From: Serripes groenlandicus
Taxonomy: Eukaryota > Mollusca > Bivalvia > Cardiida > Cardiidae
Assembly: GCA_031761405.1 (NCBI GenBank)
Contig: JASEVX010000007.1
Span: 62,507,062 to 62,571,061, forward strand
DNA: 64,000 nt
Direction: 5' to 3'
Program-made: the position numbers and the translations under genes
Part shown: one piece after another, positions 47,274 through 58,028 of the stretch
Numbering within the stretch: position 1 is the stretch's first letter
Layout of the letters: the number at the start of each line of letters is the position of its first letter
Notes under the pieces: generated by a model
The model's database searches: none
What the model was told of the DNA's origin: nothing
What the model saw: only the letters and a program-made list of their open reading frames with translations

Positions 47274-47465
47274 TTAAACCTTTCCCACACACAATACATC
47301 TGCAGCAAACAACTTTGAAAACACCTCAGCAAAAATCTTAAAAAAATCTATAAATAATGTATTACCATTGAAAAGGGGTTGCGCATTTCTCCTTTTGTCA
47401 TAAAGTTTTCAATAGACTTCTACTGCAGAGGCATCAGAAAGCGTCTGTATATGGGAAAGGGTTAA
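47274..47465 (+). mobile_element. TTAA-MITE, shortened copy
   Basis: TTAAACCTTTCCCACACACA to ATGGGAAAGGGTTAA; interior deleted around the hairpin. Confidence 0.65.
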
Positions 47466-47692
47466 ATTTAGTTTAACTAGTACCTGAAGTGCTACTTTAG
47501 GACAATAATTCAAAACATCTTCAGGAAAGAAAGGAAAACATACTCAAATGTAACAGTAAGTTTTGATTGAGAAGCAAACATTGTGATAATAATTTCAAAC
47601 AAGATGGCCAAGATGGCCCTAAATCGATCACCTGAGTGACAGTAAAGTAGCAAATGCTACTACTAATAAAGGTGAACATTTGATCAAAATGG

Positions 47693-47960
47693 GAATGATT
47701 GATGGATGTTTAACGCCGTTTTTAAAGACAATTTCTCAGTTATATCATGGCAGCCAGTTCACCTACTCATTCATTTCCTGGTTTTCTCACACCAGTACTC
47801 CACACAACAATCTTCCCAAGCAACTGGCTGCTTTTCAACATAGACAGAGCCCATTGGTGGAAGACGAATGACGCATTGACTTTTGTCAATCGTCGGAAAG
47901 AAAGTTGGCCAAGCCGGGATTCGAACTCACAACCAAAATGGGAATGTACTGCAATGAACC
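47693..47960 (-). repeat. SINE inserted in the Helentron-like element
   Basis: The inverted core TTTAACGCCGTTTTTAAAGA is followed by CAGTTATATCATGGCAGCC and ends with AAGCCGGGATTCGAACTCAC, an inverted tRNA-like B box. Nearly the same as 19808-20005. Confidence 0.72.
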
Positions 47961-48482
47961 AGCTTATCAGTAAAGGTTATTTGTAATAGGGCATTAAATC
48001 TTGAACTGAGATAAGTCATTTAATTAGAATGGAATTCTAAAGTTTTGTCATATTGCCCCATTCCTGAATCGGTCTTGCAGCCATGCTTTTCAACCAATCA
48101 ATATGGCTTGAACATTAGTCTTGTAGATGGACACTCAAAAACCATTTTTACCAAATGATCAATGTCATAACTTGAAAATACTTCTTCTCTGAATCAGCCT
48201 GACATTTTTCTCCCTTTCTGATGCCACAGCAACCAAAGTTCTGTATAGAATTAAAATCTTTGAACAGTTATGAAAGAGGACCCTTAAAGTATCTTTCCTT
48301 TGAAGTTTGATTGCAATTAGTCCAGGATAAGGAGATGTGATTTGAAGCTAAGTGTTAAAAGTTTACCCCACTTCTGATGCTATCTGTATGCCAAACCTTT
48401 CAACCAAATTGCCAATCATTATGTCTTGGAAAGATTTTTTCGAAGGTCACTGAAGGAACAATTCTACACATTTATCTTGACA

Positions 48483-48570
48483 ATTGATTGAATGATTAAT
48501 TTGGGTTTAATGCCGTTTTCAATAATTTTTCAGTCATATCACGGCAGCCAGTTCACCTACTCATGCGAAA
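48483..48570 (-). repeat. SINE core fragment
   Basis: ATTTGGGTTTAATGCCGTTT, TTTCAGTCATATCACGGCAG. Confidence 0.55.
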
Positions 48571-49080
48571 TCAGACAGTCCTTTCATAATAATTTTCTTT
48601 TTTTTTAAAATTATCATTTTGCCCCTTTTCTGATGCCGCAGCAACCAAAGTTCTTCAAAGAATTTAAATTTTTCAACAATTTTGAAAGAGGGCCACCAAA
48701 GGATAATTCTTGTGCAGTTTGATTGAAATTGATCCAGTGGTTTAGGAGGAGATGTTCTTTAAAGCTAAAAGTTAAATATGACGACGGACAGAGAGTGATC
48801 AGAAAAGATCACATTGAGCCTTCGGCTCAGGTGATCTAAAAAGTACATACTGCACAACAGAAAAACTGACCATAGGTACAAATAAGAAAGGGTATATAGC
48901 TCTTTTCCTCACAATATCTTTTAATTATTATCAAATCAGAACCTATGATGTGGCTACTCAAAAGAATCGTCTCAATGATAGATTTGTTTGAGTACCCACA
49001 ACAAAGGGTTATAGGATCAAATAAGGATTTTAGAGCAAAACACCCCTTATCTAGTGCTTTGAAACCAACTATATTTAAAG

Positions 49081-49160
49081 GCATAATGTGATCAGTGTAG
49101 ATCCAGCTGACAATGTGCATCCATGCAGTCTGATCTGGGACTGCAAAGATCGCTGTTAGC
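49081..49160 (+). repeat. Dispersed GATCC/CAGTCTGATCTGG element
   Basis: AGTGTAGATCCAGCTGACAA, GCATCCATGCAGTCTGATCT. Similar blocks at 6189-6240, 6715-6745 and 21206-21245. Confidence 0.5.
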
Positions 49161-49559
49161 CAAAGAACATATCAAAGCATGCATTATAATGACATTGTAT
49201 TACTATGCTTTGTCGAGATGGCATGGTTTTACCAATAAATTATTATCTAAGCTTATCTTTAGAAAGTCAAATACCCAAAGGTTCATTTTATCTCTGAGAT
49301 TAAGGGTTCAAAGAAATCTTTTGACTTTACCCTTTACATAATGTTGGAGATATTGCTAGTAAATTAGATGTATAAATGAATTGTGTGTTTGTTTTGGGTT
49401 TTTTTCAGCTCCGATCATATCACAGAAAGATGACATTTGTTTCACATTGAGATAAAAAATATGTAAGGTATAAAACCAATACCACCCCACTTGAGGAGCT
49501 CAAGAGTTGCATTAATTCCAATCGGTCAAACCCATTTAGCAGGCTCTTACGGCTCTGAC

Positions 49560-49621
49560 AATTTTTCAAAGGTCGTCTGCTGCAGAGGCATCAGAAAACG
49601 TCTATATGTGGGAAAGGGTTA
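49560..49621 (+). mobile_element. TTAA-MITE, right-end fragment
   Basis: GGTCGTCTGCTGCAGAGGCA to GTGGGAAAGGGTTAA. Confidence 0.6.
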
Positions 49622-50299
49622 ACTCAAAATCATGCCATAATGGTCCTATATTGTTTAACTGACATAATAGAACTTTTTTTTAAATAGTTTTCAAGTCTTA
49701 AGTTAACTATATATTTTTCAGGCAAACAAGCCAAGATTATCATGCTTTTCAAAGGATCAAAATAATTTGAACAGTTTTGGAAGAGGGTCACCCAAGGAAC
49801 GATTCTGGTGAACCTTTTTCTTAAATGAGGCTATTTTCCTTTCATGTTACTATATGAAGGAAACCAGCCACTTTTCAGCCATGTTTTCAATGGATTTGAA
49901 TCATTTGAGCAGTCTTTGAAGATTGTCACCCAACAAAGATTTGCGACAAACTGCCTGCAAATTGGACAATATCATTGGACAGAATTTATTTTTTTCTGTT
50001 GTCATGGCAACCAGAAACATCCATGAAATTAAATTCTTTGAACAGCTTTGAAAGAGGACCACCTAAGGAACATTCCTGTGAAACTAATTAGAAATTAGGT
50101 CTATTGGCTCAGAAAGAGTAGTGTGTAGGAAAATGTATAAGGACGCCCAGACAATTATGAATACCACAGACAGTGAGTGATCACAATAATTCAACCTTCA
50201 CTTCTTGTCTCAGTTTCAGAGCTAAACATATTTTGGTAATTCCCATACTGTTTTCAACCATATTCACTTGTTAATAAGGTTTGCTTGTAATTATTTTTT

Positions 50300-50370
50300 A
50301 CCCTTGACATTTTCAAAGTCATCTGCCGCTGATTTGCTGTATGTCACTATGTGGTAATTTTAAAGGGTTA
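50300..50370 (+). mobile_element. TTAA-MITE, right-end fragment
   Basis: TTCAAAGTCATCTGCCGCTG through TTTTAAAGGGTTAA. Confidence 0.4.
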
Positions 50371-50477
50371 ATATTATTATCCAATCACTACTGACAATTC
50401 ATAAACTATGGATGTGTGCGCAAATAGATATGGATTAGATGCTCACTGTAAATGGAAATCAATACTGTCCAATCAGA

Positions 50478-50545
50478 TTTTGTTTTATTGGAGTTTTACG
50501 CTGGTTTCAACATTATTTCAGTTATATATCAAACTTGTTTGCCAA
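50478..50545 (-). repeat. SINE core fragment
   Basis: GAGTTTTACGCTGGTTTCAA, TTTCAGTTATATATC. Confidence 0.5.
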
Positions 50546-50923
50546 TTTTGGTGAAGACAGGGCCTGCTCTGGGTTGAATTTTTCTTCGCCACCACTTTCG
50601 CCTAATTGACAAAAAGAATGTCACTTTTATTTTTTTAGAGCCATTTATTTTCGCCTCTTTAGATAGGCCTAAATATTTTAGCCACTTGTTCACCACTTTT
50701 CTTTAAATCATAAAAAGGCTTGCGTTGATTGTCGAAGAAGCCCACTTCAAAAAGTGTGTCGATATATTTAATAGATCTATAATTGTCAATTATCATATTT
50801 AGGGCCTTTAATGAATCTATATTGCTTAGAGATGTAGGACAGTCAGATTAAAAGGCTGAATTAACACTTCACAGCATTGATGAATTAAACAGGTGTGAAA
50901 TACACAAACTGTCAAAATAAAAA

Positions 50924-52619
50924 CAAGAGCTGTCGGAGGACAGCGCGCTCGACTATTCCACCGCTTATTTAAGTTACCGAGATAATGGACTCTAATGTAG
51001 TTGCATGCAAAACATTAACCACAATTTCTTAGTGGGTGATAATTTGCATTATATGCAGGATAGTGTTATTTAACATGATTATTTTCATAGGTTTGATGGT
51101 TAGATAGGGTTGTATAACCTTTCAATGGAATGCATCAAGTAGTTACTAAGATATGGACTCTTAATGTAGTTGCACGCAAACCTTTAACCATAATTTCTAA
51201 GTAAAAAAAGGGCAACAATTTGCACCATATACAGGATAGAGTTATCTTAATTGGTTGTGTTTATAGTTGTACAATTGGGAAAGGTTGTATAAAGTTTCAA
51301 TACAATTGTTCAAGTTGTTACTGAGATTACACTCTAAATGTAGTTGCAAAACTTTAACCAGAATTTCTAAGTCCAAAAAGGTCCATAACTTGCATAAAAT
51401 GCTGGTTGGTAAGGGCTGTATAACGTTTCAATGCAATGCATCAAGTAGTTACTAAGAGATGGTCTCTTTATGTAGTTGCATGCAAAACTTTAACCAGAAT
51501 TTATAAGTCCAAAAAGGCCATAACTTGCATAAAATGCAGGATAGAGTTATCATACTTGATAATCTACATAGGTGTGATAGTTGGGTAGGGTTGTATAAAG
51601 GTTCAATGCAATGCATCAAGTATATACTGAGACGTGGACTCTTAATTTAGTTGCACGCAAAACTTTAACCAGTATTTCTAAGTAAAAAAAGGGCCATAAC
51701 TTGCATAAAATGCAGAATAGAGCTATCATACTTGATAATCTACACAGGTGTAATAGTTGGGTAGGGTTGTAGAAAGTTTCAATGCAATGCAGCAAGTAAA
51801 TACTGAGATATGGACTCTTAATTTAGTAGCACGCAAAACTTTAACCAGAATTTCTAAGTAAAAAAAAGTGCCATAACTTGCCTAAAATGCAGGATAGAGT
51901 TATCTAACTTGTTAATCTACATAGGTGTAATAGTTGGGTAGGGTTGTATAAAGGTTCAATGCAATGCATCAAGTATATACTGAGATATGGACTCTTAATT
52001 TAGTTGCATGCAAAACTTTAACCAGAATTTCTAAGTAAAAAAAGGGCCATAACTTGCATAAAATGCAGGATAGAGTTATCTTAGATGATAATCTACACAG
52101 GTGTGATAGTTGGGTAGGGTTGTAGAAAGTTTCAATGCAATGCATCAAGTAAATACTGAGATATGGACTCTTAATTTAGTTGCACGCAAAACTTTAACCA
52201 GAATTTCTAAGTAAAAAAAGGGCCATAACTTGCATAAAATGCAGGATAGAGTTATCTAACTTGATAATCTACATAGGTGTGATAGTTGGGTAGTGCTGTA
52301 TAAAGTTTCAATGCAATGCATCAATTAAATACTGAGATATGGACTCTTACTTTAGTTGCACGCAAAACTTTAACCAGAATTTCTAAGTAAAAAAGGGCCA
52401 TAACTTGCATAAAATGCAGGATAGAGTTATCTAACTTGATAATCTACATTGGTGTGATAGTTTGGTAGGGTTGTAGAAAGTTTCAATGCAATACATGTAG
52501 TATTTAAGAACTTGCATGCAAAACCTTAACCAAAGTGTGACGTGGACGCAGACGCCGACGGCGACGCCGACGCCAGGGTGAGTAGTATAGCTCTCATATT
52601 CTTCGAATAGTCGAGCTAA
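50924..52619 (+). mobile_element. Helentron-like (HINE/pearl-type) element with expanded 176-bp core repeat
   Basis: The 5' end AAGAGCTGTCGGAGGACAGC is followed by GCTCGACTATTC (about 50948-50959), whose exact inverse GAATAGTCGAGC is at the 3' end, where hairpin ATTCTTCGAAT is followed by AGTCGAGCTAA. In between are about nine tandem units of about 176 bases (starts of TGGACTCTTA at 51635, 51811, 51988, 52164, 52339). A GACGC-rich block (ACGCCGACGGCGACGCCGAC) precedes the end. Bivalve pearl-type and Helentron-derived elements are known for core tandem repeats of this size. Confidence 0.75.
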
Positions 52620-53353
52620 AAACGGGTGTTGTAAAAAAATTGTTAAGTGGTCACTGGTTCCCGTCATTGTATGAAATGGTAGTGTTTTATCTGCGATTAA
52701 TGGAAACAGTCACTGTATGTCGTAAATTGTTTTCCGAACAGGTAAATCTCATTTTTTTTATGAGAAAATCCTTTCACCACTAATTTTTGCAAATCACTTT
52801 AAAAAACCTTAAGTTTAAAAAATAAATTGCATTTGGCGAAAGTGGCGTATGACAGCATGACCCTGGGTGAAGATCTGATGTTAACTCGACTTCGAGACCC
52901 AACATGGCTAATTTGGCCAACTTTGGATAATTCACAGGCCATAATGATAATCCAAAAGCACCTAGCTCCATTTGGCATACTATCGAACTGGACCGATACA
53001 TTAGGCCTACAAACATGTTAAACGAGTTAGGTGAAGACTGGCTAAAAAACTGTTTGAGACTTGAAGAGCGGACAACATGTGGATGCCATCTGCCCACCAC
53101 AGATGTTCCCATAATATCCTATACAAAATAATTAAATAAGTCTTTGCAAAATAACTAAAATTCAAAATTTCTAATTCAATTCTAAAATCAGATGTTTCCA
53201 GAATAGTACTATAGCATACAATATAAACCCTTTACCACACATGTATCATTGTATGCATGCATAAATTCTGACGAAATATTTGTCTGTTCCAATCAGGTGT
53301 TTGAGGTTGTCTCAGTCAGGTAAATGGTAAAAATCCATAAAATGTAAGTAAAG

Positions 53354-53359
53354 TTTATT
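53354..53359 (-). promoter_or_regulatory. Polyadenylation signal AATAAA for ARL6
   Basis: TTTATT on +, read AATAAA on -, lies 45 bases past the ARL6 stop codon. No poly(A) tract follows in the genome, which argues against a very recent retrocopy. Confidence 0.6.
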
Positions 53360-53403
53360 TGTGTTTTTGAAGGACACAAACAACAGATCTGTATTTATAA
53401 CAC

Positions 53404-53970
53404 TCATTTAGTAGCCGCAAAATGAGCCTTTATCTGTTCGATCAACCAATTCAAGCCTTCTTCGAGTCCTTCACCTGTTATTCCATTTGTAGCACATATA
53501 TGCCATGGCTTATCTTTAATACTTTCAAGACACATCAACTGTGATACTTTAACACTAGAGGTTGCGTCACGTGTATCCATCTTATTTGCACAAAACAGAA
53601 TTGGAACACGGCGATTTCTTACTTCTTTATTTGATAAAAGGATATCAAGCTCTTCTTTGGCAACAGTCATTCTCAGTTTATCACTGCTGTCAACAACAAA
53701 GATGATTCCATTACAGTCCTTGTAGTAATTTTCCCATAAATTTCTGTATCGACCCTGTCCCGACATGTCAAAAGCTTGAATCGTGAGTGAATTTTTAACT
53801 AACTTTTCCACAGTAAATCCAATAGTTGGGACAACTTCTGTCGCTTGATCTGGATCTTTAAGGTGTTGGAGAATAGTCGTTTTTCCGCTGTTGTCAAGTC
53901 CGACAACAAGCACGTTTGCCTCCCTCTTCTTCAGTCCGAAAAAATTTACAAATTTTGAGAAGATGCCCAT
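53404..53970 (-). CDS. ARL6: ADP-ribosylation factor-like protein 6 (BBS3 orthologue), intronless
   Basis: Complete 188-residue Arf-family GTPase in a single open frame. Motifs: amphipathic N terminus [17 protein letters not shown] with Gly2; P-loop GLDNSGKT (24-31); switch I PTIG (48-51); DMSGQ (68-72) followed by GRYRNLWE, the ARL6 hallmark in place of the usual WDxGGQ; VVAKEELD-like TVAKEELD (102-109); NKMD (129-132); CAT (159-161); and KDKPWHICA, near-diagnostic for ARL6. Known role: GTP-bound ARL6 recruits the BBSome coat to membranes for ciliary membrane-protein traffic. AATAAA on - at 53359-53354 lies about 50 bases past the stop. A possible 3' splice site just before the ATG (tttcctaatctag on -) suggests a 5' UTR intron. 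Vertebrate ARL6 coding sequence is split by several introns, so the uninterrupted frame is notable. Confidence 0.95.
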   Translation of the reverse strand: MGIFSKFVNFFGLKKREANVLVVGLDNSGKTTILQHLKDPDQATEVVPTIGFTVEKLVKNSLTIQAFDMSGQGRYRNLWENYYKDCNGIIFVVDSSDKLRMTVAKEELDILLSNKEVRNRRVPILFCANKMDTRDATSSVKVSQLMCLESIKDKPWHICATNGITGEGLEEGLNWLIEQIKAHFAATK

Positions 53971-54207
53971 TTTTGCAGCTGATTTTTCCTAGATTAGGAA
54001 ATAGGTTTGTAAACCGATGTAGTGAAGCTGTTAATTACAAACAGATCAAGCGTTCGACAATTTCATCGCTAATTTCAACAATGTATTGGCTGTTTTATGA
54101 TGATAACTTACTCGAGACAATATTTTTTCAACATCGGTAACATATGAAAACAAAAATATTTCCCACAATGCACGATCACTTCCTTCCAGTGCGTAACGTG
54201 ACGTCGA

Positions 54208-54985
54208 AACAGGGGTCAAAAAGGACCAAAACTAAAAAGGCCTATTACCAAAAAGGCCAAAAACTCAAAAGGAACAGCTCAAAAAGGCACACTTTGTGAA
54301 ACTAGTATTCAATTTCATATTTAAGGTTATTATAAAACTATATTATGAAAGAATCGACTTAAATGGTAGGTAATATTAAGAGATATATATGTTTATACAT
54401 GGACACTATAACATGTAATATAGTGTCCCTGGTTTATATGTCTCTGATTTGATTATAATCGTTTTCGACTTTCATCAAGATAATACATGTAATTGTGTTC
54501 CGATCAACATTTATTTAACTATTTCACTTTCATACATGATCAATAATGTATCGATACTTAAACCTTTCACTTTTATAAAAAACATTGTAATGTTAAGCAT
54601 AACACAGCTTGACACAGGACAGAGACATATAAACGTTTATATGTCTCTGCACAGGAGAAACTCACCAATTTAAAGTTTGGAGTAAAAAGATTACGTAACA
54701 GATGTAACAACTATTACAATATTCTGGGACGATCAATACGTATATGGCGTCCCAGCAATATTATAGGATAATTTTTATTTTTCTACGACACAAATATAAT
54801 CTTGTATTGTAAAAGGTTGGCCTATTTTCCCATTTTTGTTATAAATATTAAAAGAAAAATACATATATTTCTACGACATAAACATAATCTTGAATTGTAA
54901 AATTGGCCCTTTTCGACTAGGCCCTTTTTGACCCGTTCCTTTTAGGTTTTTAGCCTTTTAGACCCGATACCCTATTACCCGAAAC
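54208..54985. repeat. Foldback structure with AAAAAGGCC/GGCCTTTTT ends
   Basis: GGGGTCAAAAAGGACCAAAA and AAAAAGGCC motifs at the left; TTTTTGACCCGTTCCTTTTA and TTAGCCTTTTAGACCCGATA inverted at the right, with GAAACAGG at both flanks (54206 and 54980 region). Confidence 0.45.
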
Positions 54986-55433
54986 AGGAATGTGGGAAAT
55001 GTAAATACCTTTCTGTCGTGACAGGAATGTAAATCAAAATACGAAATAAATCAATAAATATGATTAATAACTGATTGTTTTTGTGATATTATTAAAATAT
55101 ATGCCCTATAAATTTATATATTCGAGTTTTTGGTTAATTTGACCATGTATTGGCTATATTATATTATTTTTTTATTATTCTTTAATATTTCCGCTTGGAA
55201 AATGCATGGTTGTTCAATACGCTAGAAATGTAAATTTTCAATGCGAAATGTAAGGAATACAAATATTTCAATATAAATACTTTTATACTTTATAAATATA
55301 GTTGTTATAAGAATATACGTATCAAAGATTTTTTTTAATTCCAAAATTGTCAGAATTGTTATATATTAGCAGTCCCTGATTTTAGAGTGATTAATTTATT
55401 GGTGCACACTAAACACTTGAGGTGTGACAATTG

Positions 55434-55520
55434 TTAACCCTTTCCCACATGCTACAGTATATACGTCTTCTGCTGCAGAATGCGTGACCCGCCGTCTGTG
55501 TGTTGAAAATGATTAATCAA
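55434..55520. mobile_element. TTAA-MITE, fragment
   Basis: TTAACCCTTTCCCACATGCT, GTCTTCTGCTGCAGAATGC, then degenerate. Confidence 0.45.
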
Positions 55521-55529
55521 TTGGTAACT

Positions 55530-57275
55530 GAAGGGGTCACACTTATCTCTTGAGGTGTAACCTGTCTAATCGACTGGTATGTATGTATTGCACACTTTCA
55601 GTAGCTTTACATTATCTTTACAGATGCTTCTGACTCGAAAAGCAATGTATATTGATCTAACCAGGCAAAGTCATAGATGAAACTATTACAAATTTACGTT
55701 GCGGGTTTTCCTTAAAAATAAAGACTTATGTCAGCTGACGGGAAAATTGCAATAGATCACAGTCATGTTGACAATGTTGCTATGTCAATAATAAATATGT
55801 ATTGCACAGTCCTAAAAACAGACTTTGATTCCATTGTTAGAAATTGGTTGTGCACACGCCGATGAGTCCGTACTGGGCGGCGGTCGACAATCCCATGCTA
55901 CCCTGCTTCATGTACATATGTAATAATATGCTGTCATTTTGTGTTTGTGTCTGGTCATTTTACATTTCTCGAGTGGGATGCATATTCAATGCAGTCTAAA
56001 ACCATTAGTTCTTCATAATAAGTAACATACAACGAATAAGTAACATACAACGTTTGAAATATGTTTTCTTATATAAAAACATAATTTATCGTTTTAACAT
56101 AAAACAACATATGATCTTTGTATTTCAATATTACATTTCGCTTTGAAAATTTACATTTCTCGAAAGGAAAGTATATAGCGAATATTTAAATCATAATAAA
56201 AGATCTAATACATGGTCAATTTAAACAACAACTCGAATATATATTATATTGTACATATATTTTAATACACCATTCAGCGACATTTATAATATATAGATCT
56301 GTGTCAAAGTCAAAGTCAAAGTACTGGTGTGGTCCCCGAACGCCTTCTCGACTTAAAGTATATTAGGGAATTAGGGGGCCTTGTAAAAGGTAAATTATAG
56401 ATTGACTTTTGAAAGCCTTATTATAAACCTTTGATATTGATATTGATAATTATCTTAAATTAATTATCCGTTATTGATTTGTGATTAATTTGTAATTAAT
56501 TTGATATAAACAGTTTCAACAGAGTTCAGAGAGCTACAGGTGGAACTACTAGACCACGAACATACCACTACCTTAACTTTGATCGTCGCCTGATAGTACT
56601 CAAAGAGAGATACCAAACAGGAGTGATTTATTTAATGACTTATGTGGACTCCGCATCCCAACTCAAACAGTTGGGAGCTTAGCTATGTGAAAAGATCATC
56701 TATCTCATGTGCTATTGTATATATGTATATGTTTTATTCTGTGCTATGCCTAAACAAGAATTTATACAAATACTCAATTTCTATATTATGCTGATTAATA
56801 TGATAAAAAATGCATCTTTTATATGTGAGAAAAGGTTAAGTTGTATGATTTGTAATCTTTTATAGAAAAACATGTACAGCTGAACAGAATTTATGTAAAC
56901 TTTTGAAAAAAAAAAAAAATTCAAAATACTTTCATTCATTTACCTACAATGTCATCAAACATCATCTTAACGTGTCTGTGATCTGCGAGTTACGTTTGCT
57001 GCCAACCAGAGATATATATATCATTCCCCAAATCCCAGACATGAAACAAACTGTGTTCGGTAATTTGGGTGGTCGCTCAAGGAACAATATTATGAAATTT
57101 AGCGTAATTATGATATTTGATCCGTTCCATGAGAAAAGTTCGGTCCATTACATTCCGTCACAGGGGGATAGAGGTATAGAGTAATGATTCCTAAAACAGA
57201 AAATCCACAGGAAGCGAAAAGTGTGTAAAAATAACATTGTAGCTAGTACATGTTGGCTTTTGAGACCAAAATAGA
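55530..57275. other. No gene seen
   Basis: AT-rich. A triplicated GTCAAA motif (about 56303-56320) and an unplaced block AGTTCAGAGAGCTACAGGTG near 56520 that may be a transposon scrap. Confidence 0.35.
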
Positions 57276-57280
57276 CTAAC

Positions 57281-57406
57281 AGTGGAAAACATTTTGGCAA
57301 AGGGGGAAATTGCTGGTTTTGAGCAATTTCTTCTTTTGTCACTTTGTTTTCAAAAAGCCGTCTGCTGCAGAGGCGTCATAAAGCGCCTATGAGGGAAAGG
57401 GTTAAG
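57281..57406 (+). mobile_element. TTAA-MITE, right half
   Basis: GTGGAAAACATTTTGGCAAA, hairpin AAATTGCTGGTTTTGAGCAATTT, to GAGGGAAAGGGTTAA. Confidence 0.7.
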
Positions 57407-57556
57407 GGTTACATTTAGAGTCATTTCTAAAATTTAAAAAACTACACATGTATAGTATACAACCCGGCAAAACAAACACAATGGAAACATATATTTAAAC
57501 TATGCAGAAGAATATAAATTACAAAAATATTTATTTTTTAAATTTCCTTTCTTAAT

Positions 57557-57789
57557 TTAACCCTTCCCTCATATAGAGGTTTTTTGACGCCTCTGCAGCA
57601 GACGGCTATTTGAAAACATAGTGGGAAAAAAAAAGAAATTGCACAAAACGTGCAATTTCTCCTTTTGACACAATGTTTTCCACTTTTAGTCATAGGTTAT
57701 CCATTCAATTAAAGAGATTTTCTATTTTTTGACAAAATATGTTTAAAGTCGTCTGCTGCAGAATTGTCGTATGAGGGAAAGGGTTTTAA
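57557..57789 (-). mobile_element. TTAA-MITE, full copy, reverse orientation
   Basis: TTAACCCTTCCCTCATATAG to GAGGGAAAGGGTTTTAA; hairpin AAATTGCACAAAACGTGCAATTT keeps pairing through a compensatory change (GCTC/GAGC replaced by GCAC/GTGC). Confidence 0.8.
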
Positions 57790-58028
57790 AAGACATAAAA
57801 ACTAAACCTTGCTAAATTGTTTAAAAACTGACACATTTTAATAGTATAATAATATATAGGCTATCATATTATTTGAAGCATTGGCGTAACCTGTCGAAAG
57901 TGCGATCAACTCAAGGGGTAGGTTTGGAGACTGTGGAACTTCCCTGGACATTTTCATGAACAAGAGCACCAATTTATGGTAAGATTTACATCTTCAACAC
58001 CTTCTTGTCAAGCAAACTTGTTTAACAC

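Larger units (their letters stand above)
47596..48839 (+). mobile_element. Helentron-like non-autonomous element with subterminal inverted repeats
   Basis: The 5' region has GATCACCTGAG (47626-47636) and the 3' end has its exact inverse CTCAGGTGATC (48826-48836). The 3' terminus is hairpin GAGCCTTCGGCTC, then AGGTGATCTAA, closing CTAA at 48836-48839. The interior has diverged core repeats (TGATGCC.CAGCAACCAAAG, GAAAGAGG.CC, GTTTGATTG.AATT). SINEs are nested at 47693 and 48483. Confidence 0.68.

Noticed and set aside
52780..53112. 110-residue minus-strand frame next to ARL6
   Set aside because: Sequence resembles decayed core repeats (GGCCAACTTTGGA, GGCCATAATGATAATCC) of local mobile elements.
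54000..54240. RFX X-box promoter motif upstream of ARL6
   Set aside because: Only a half-site-like GTTACC (on - near 54135) was found; the second half does not fit the consensus.
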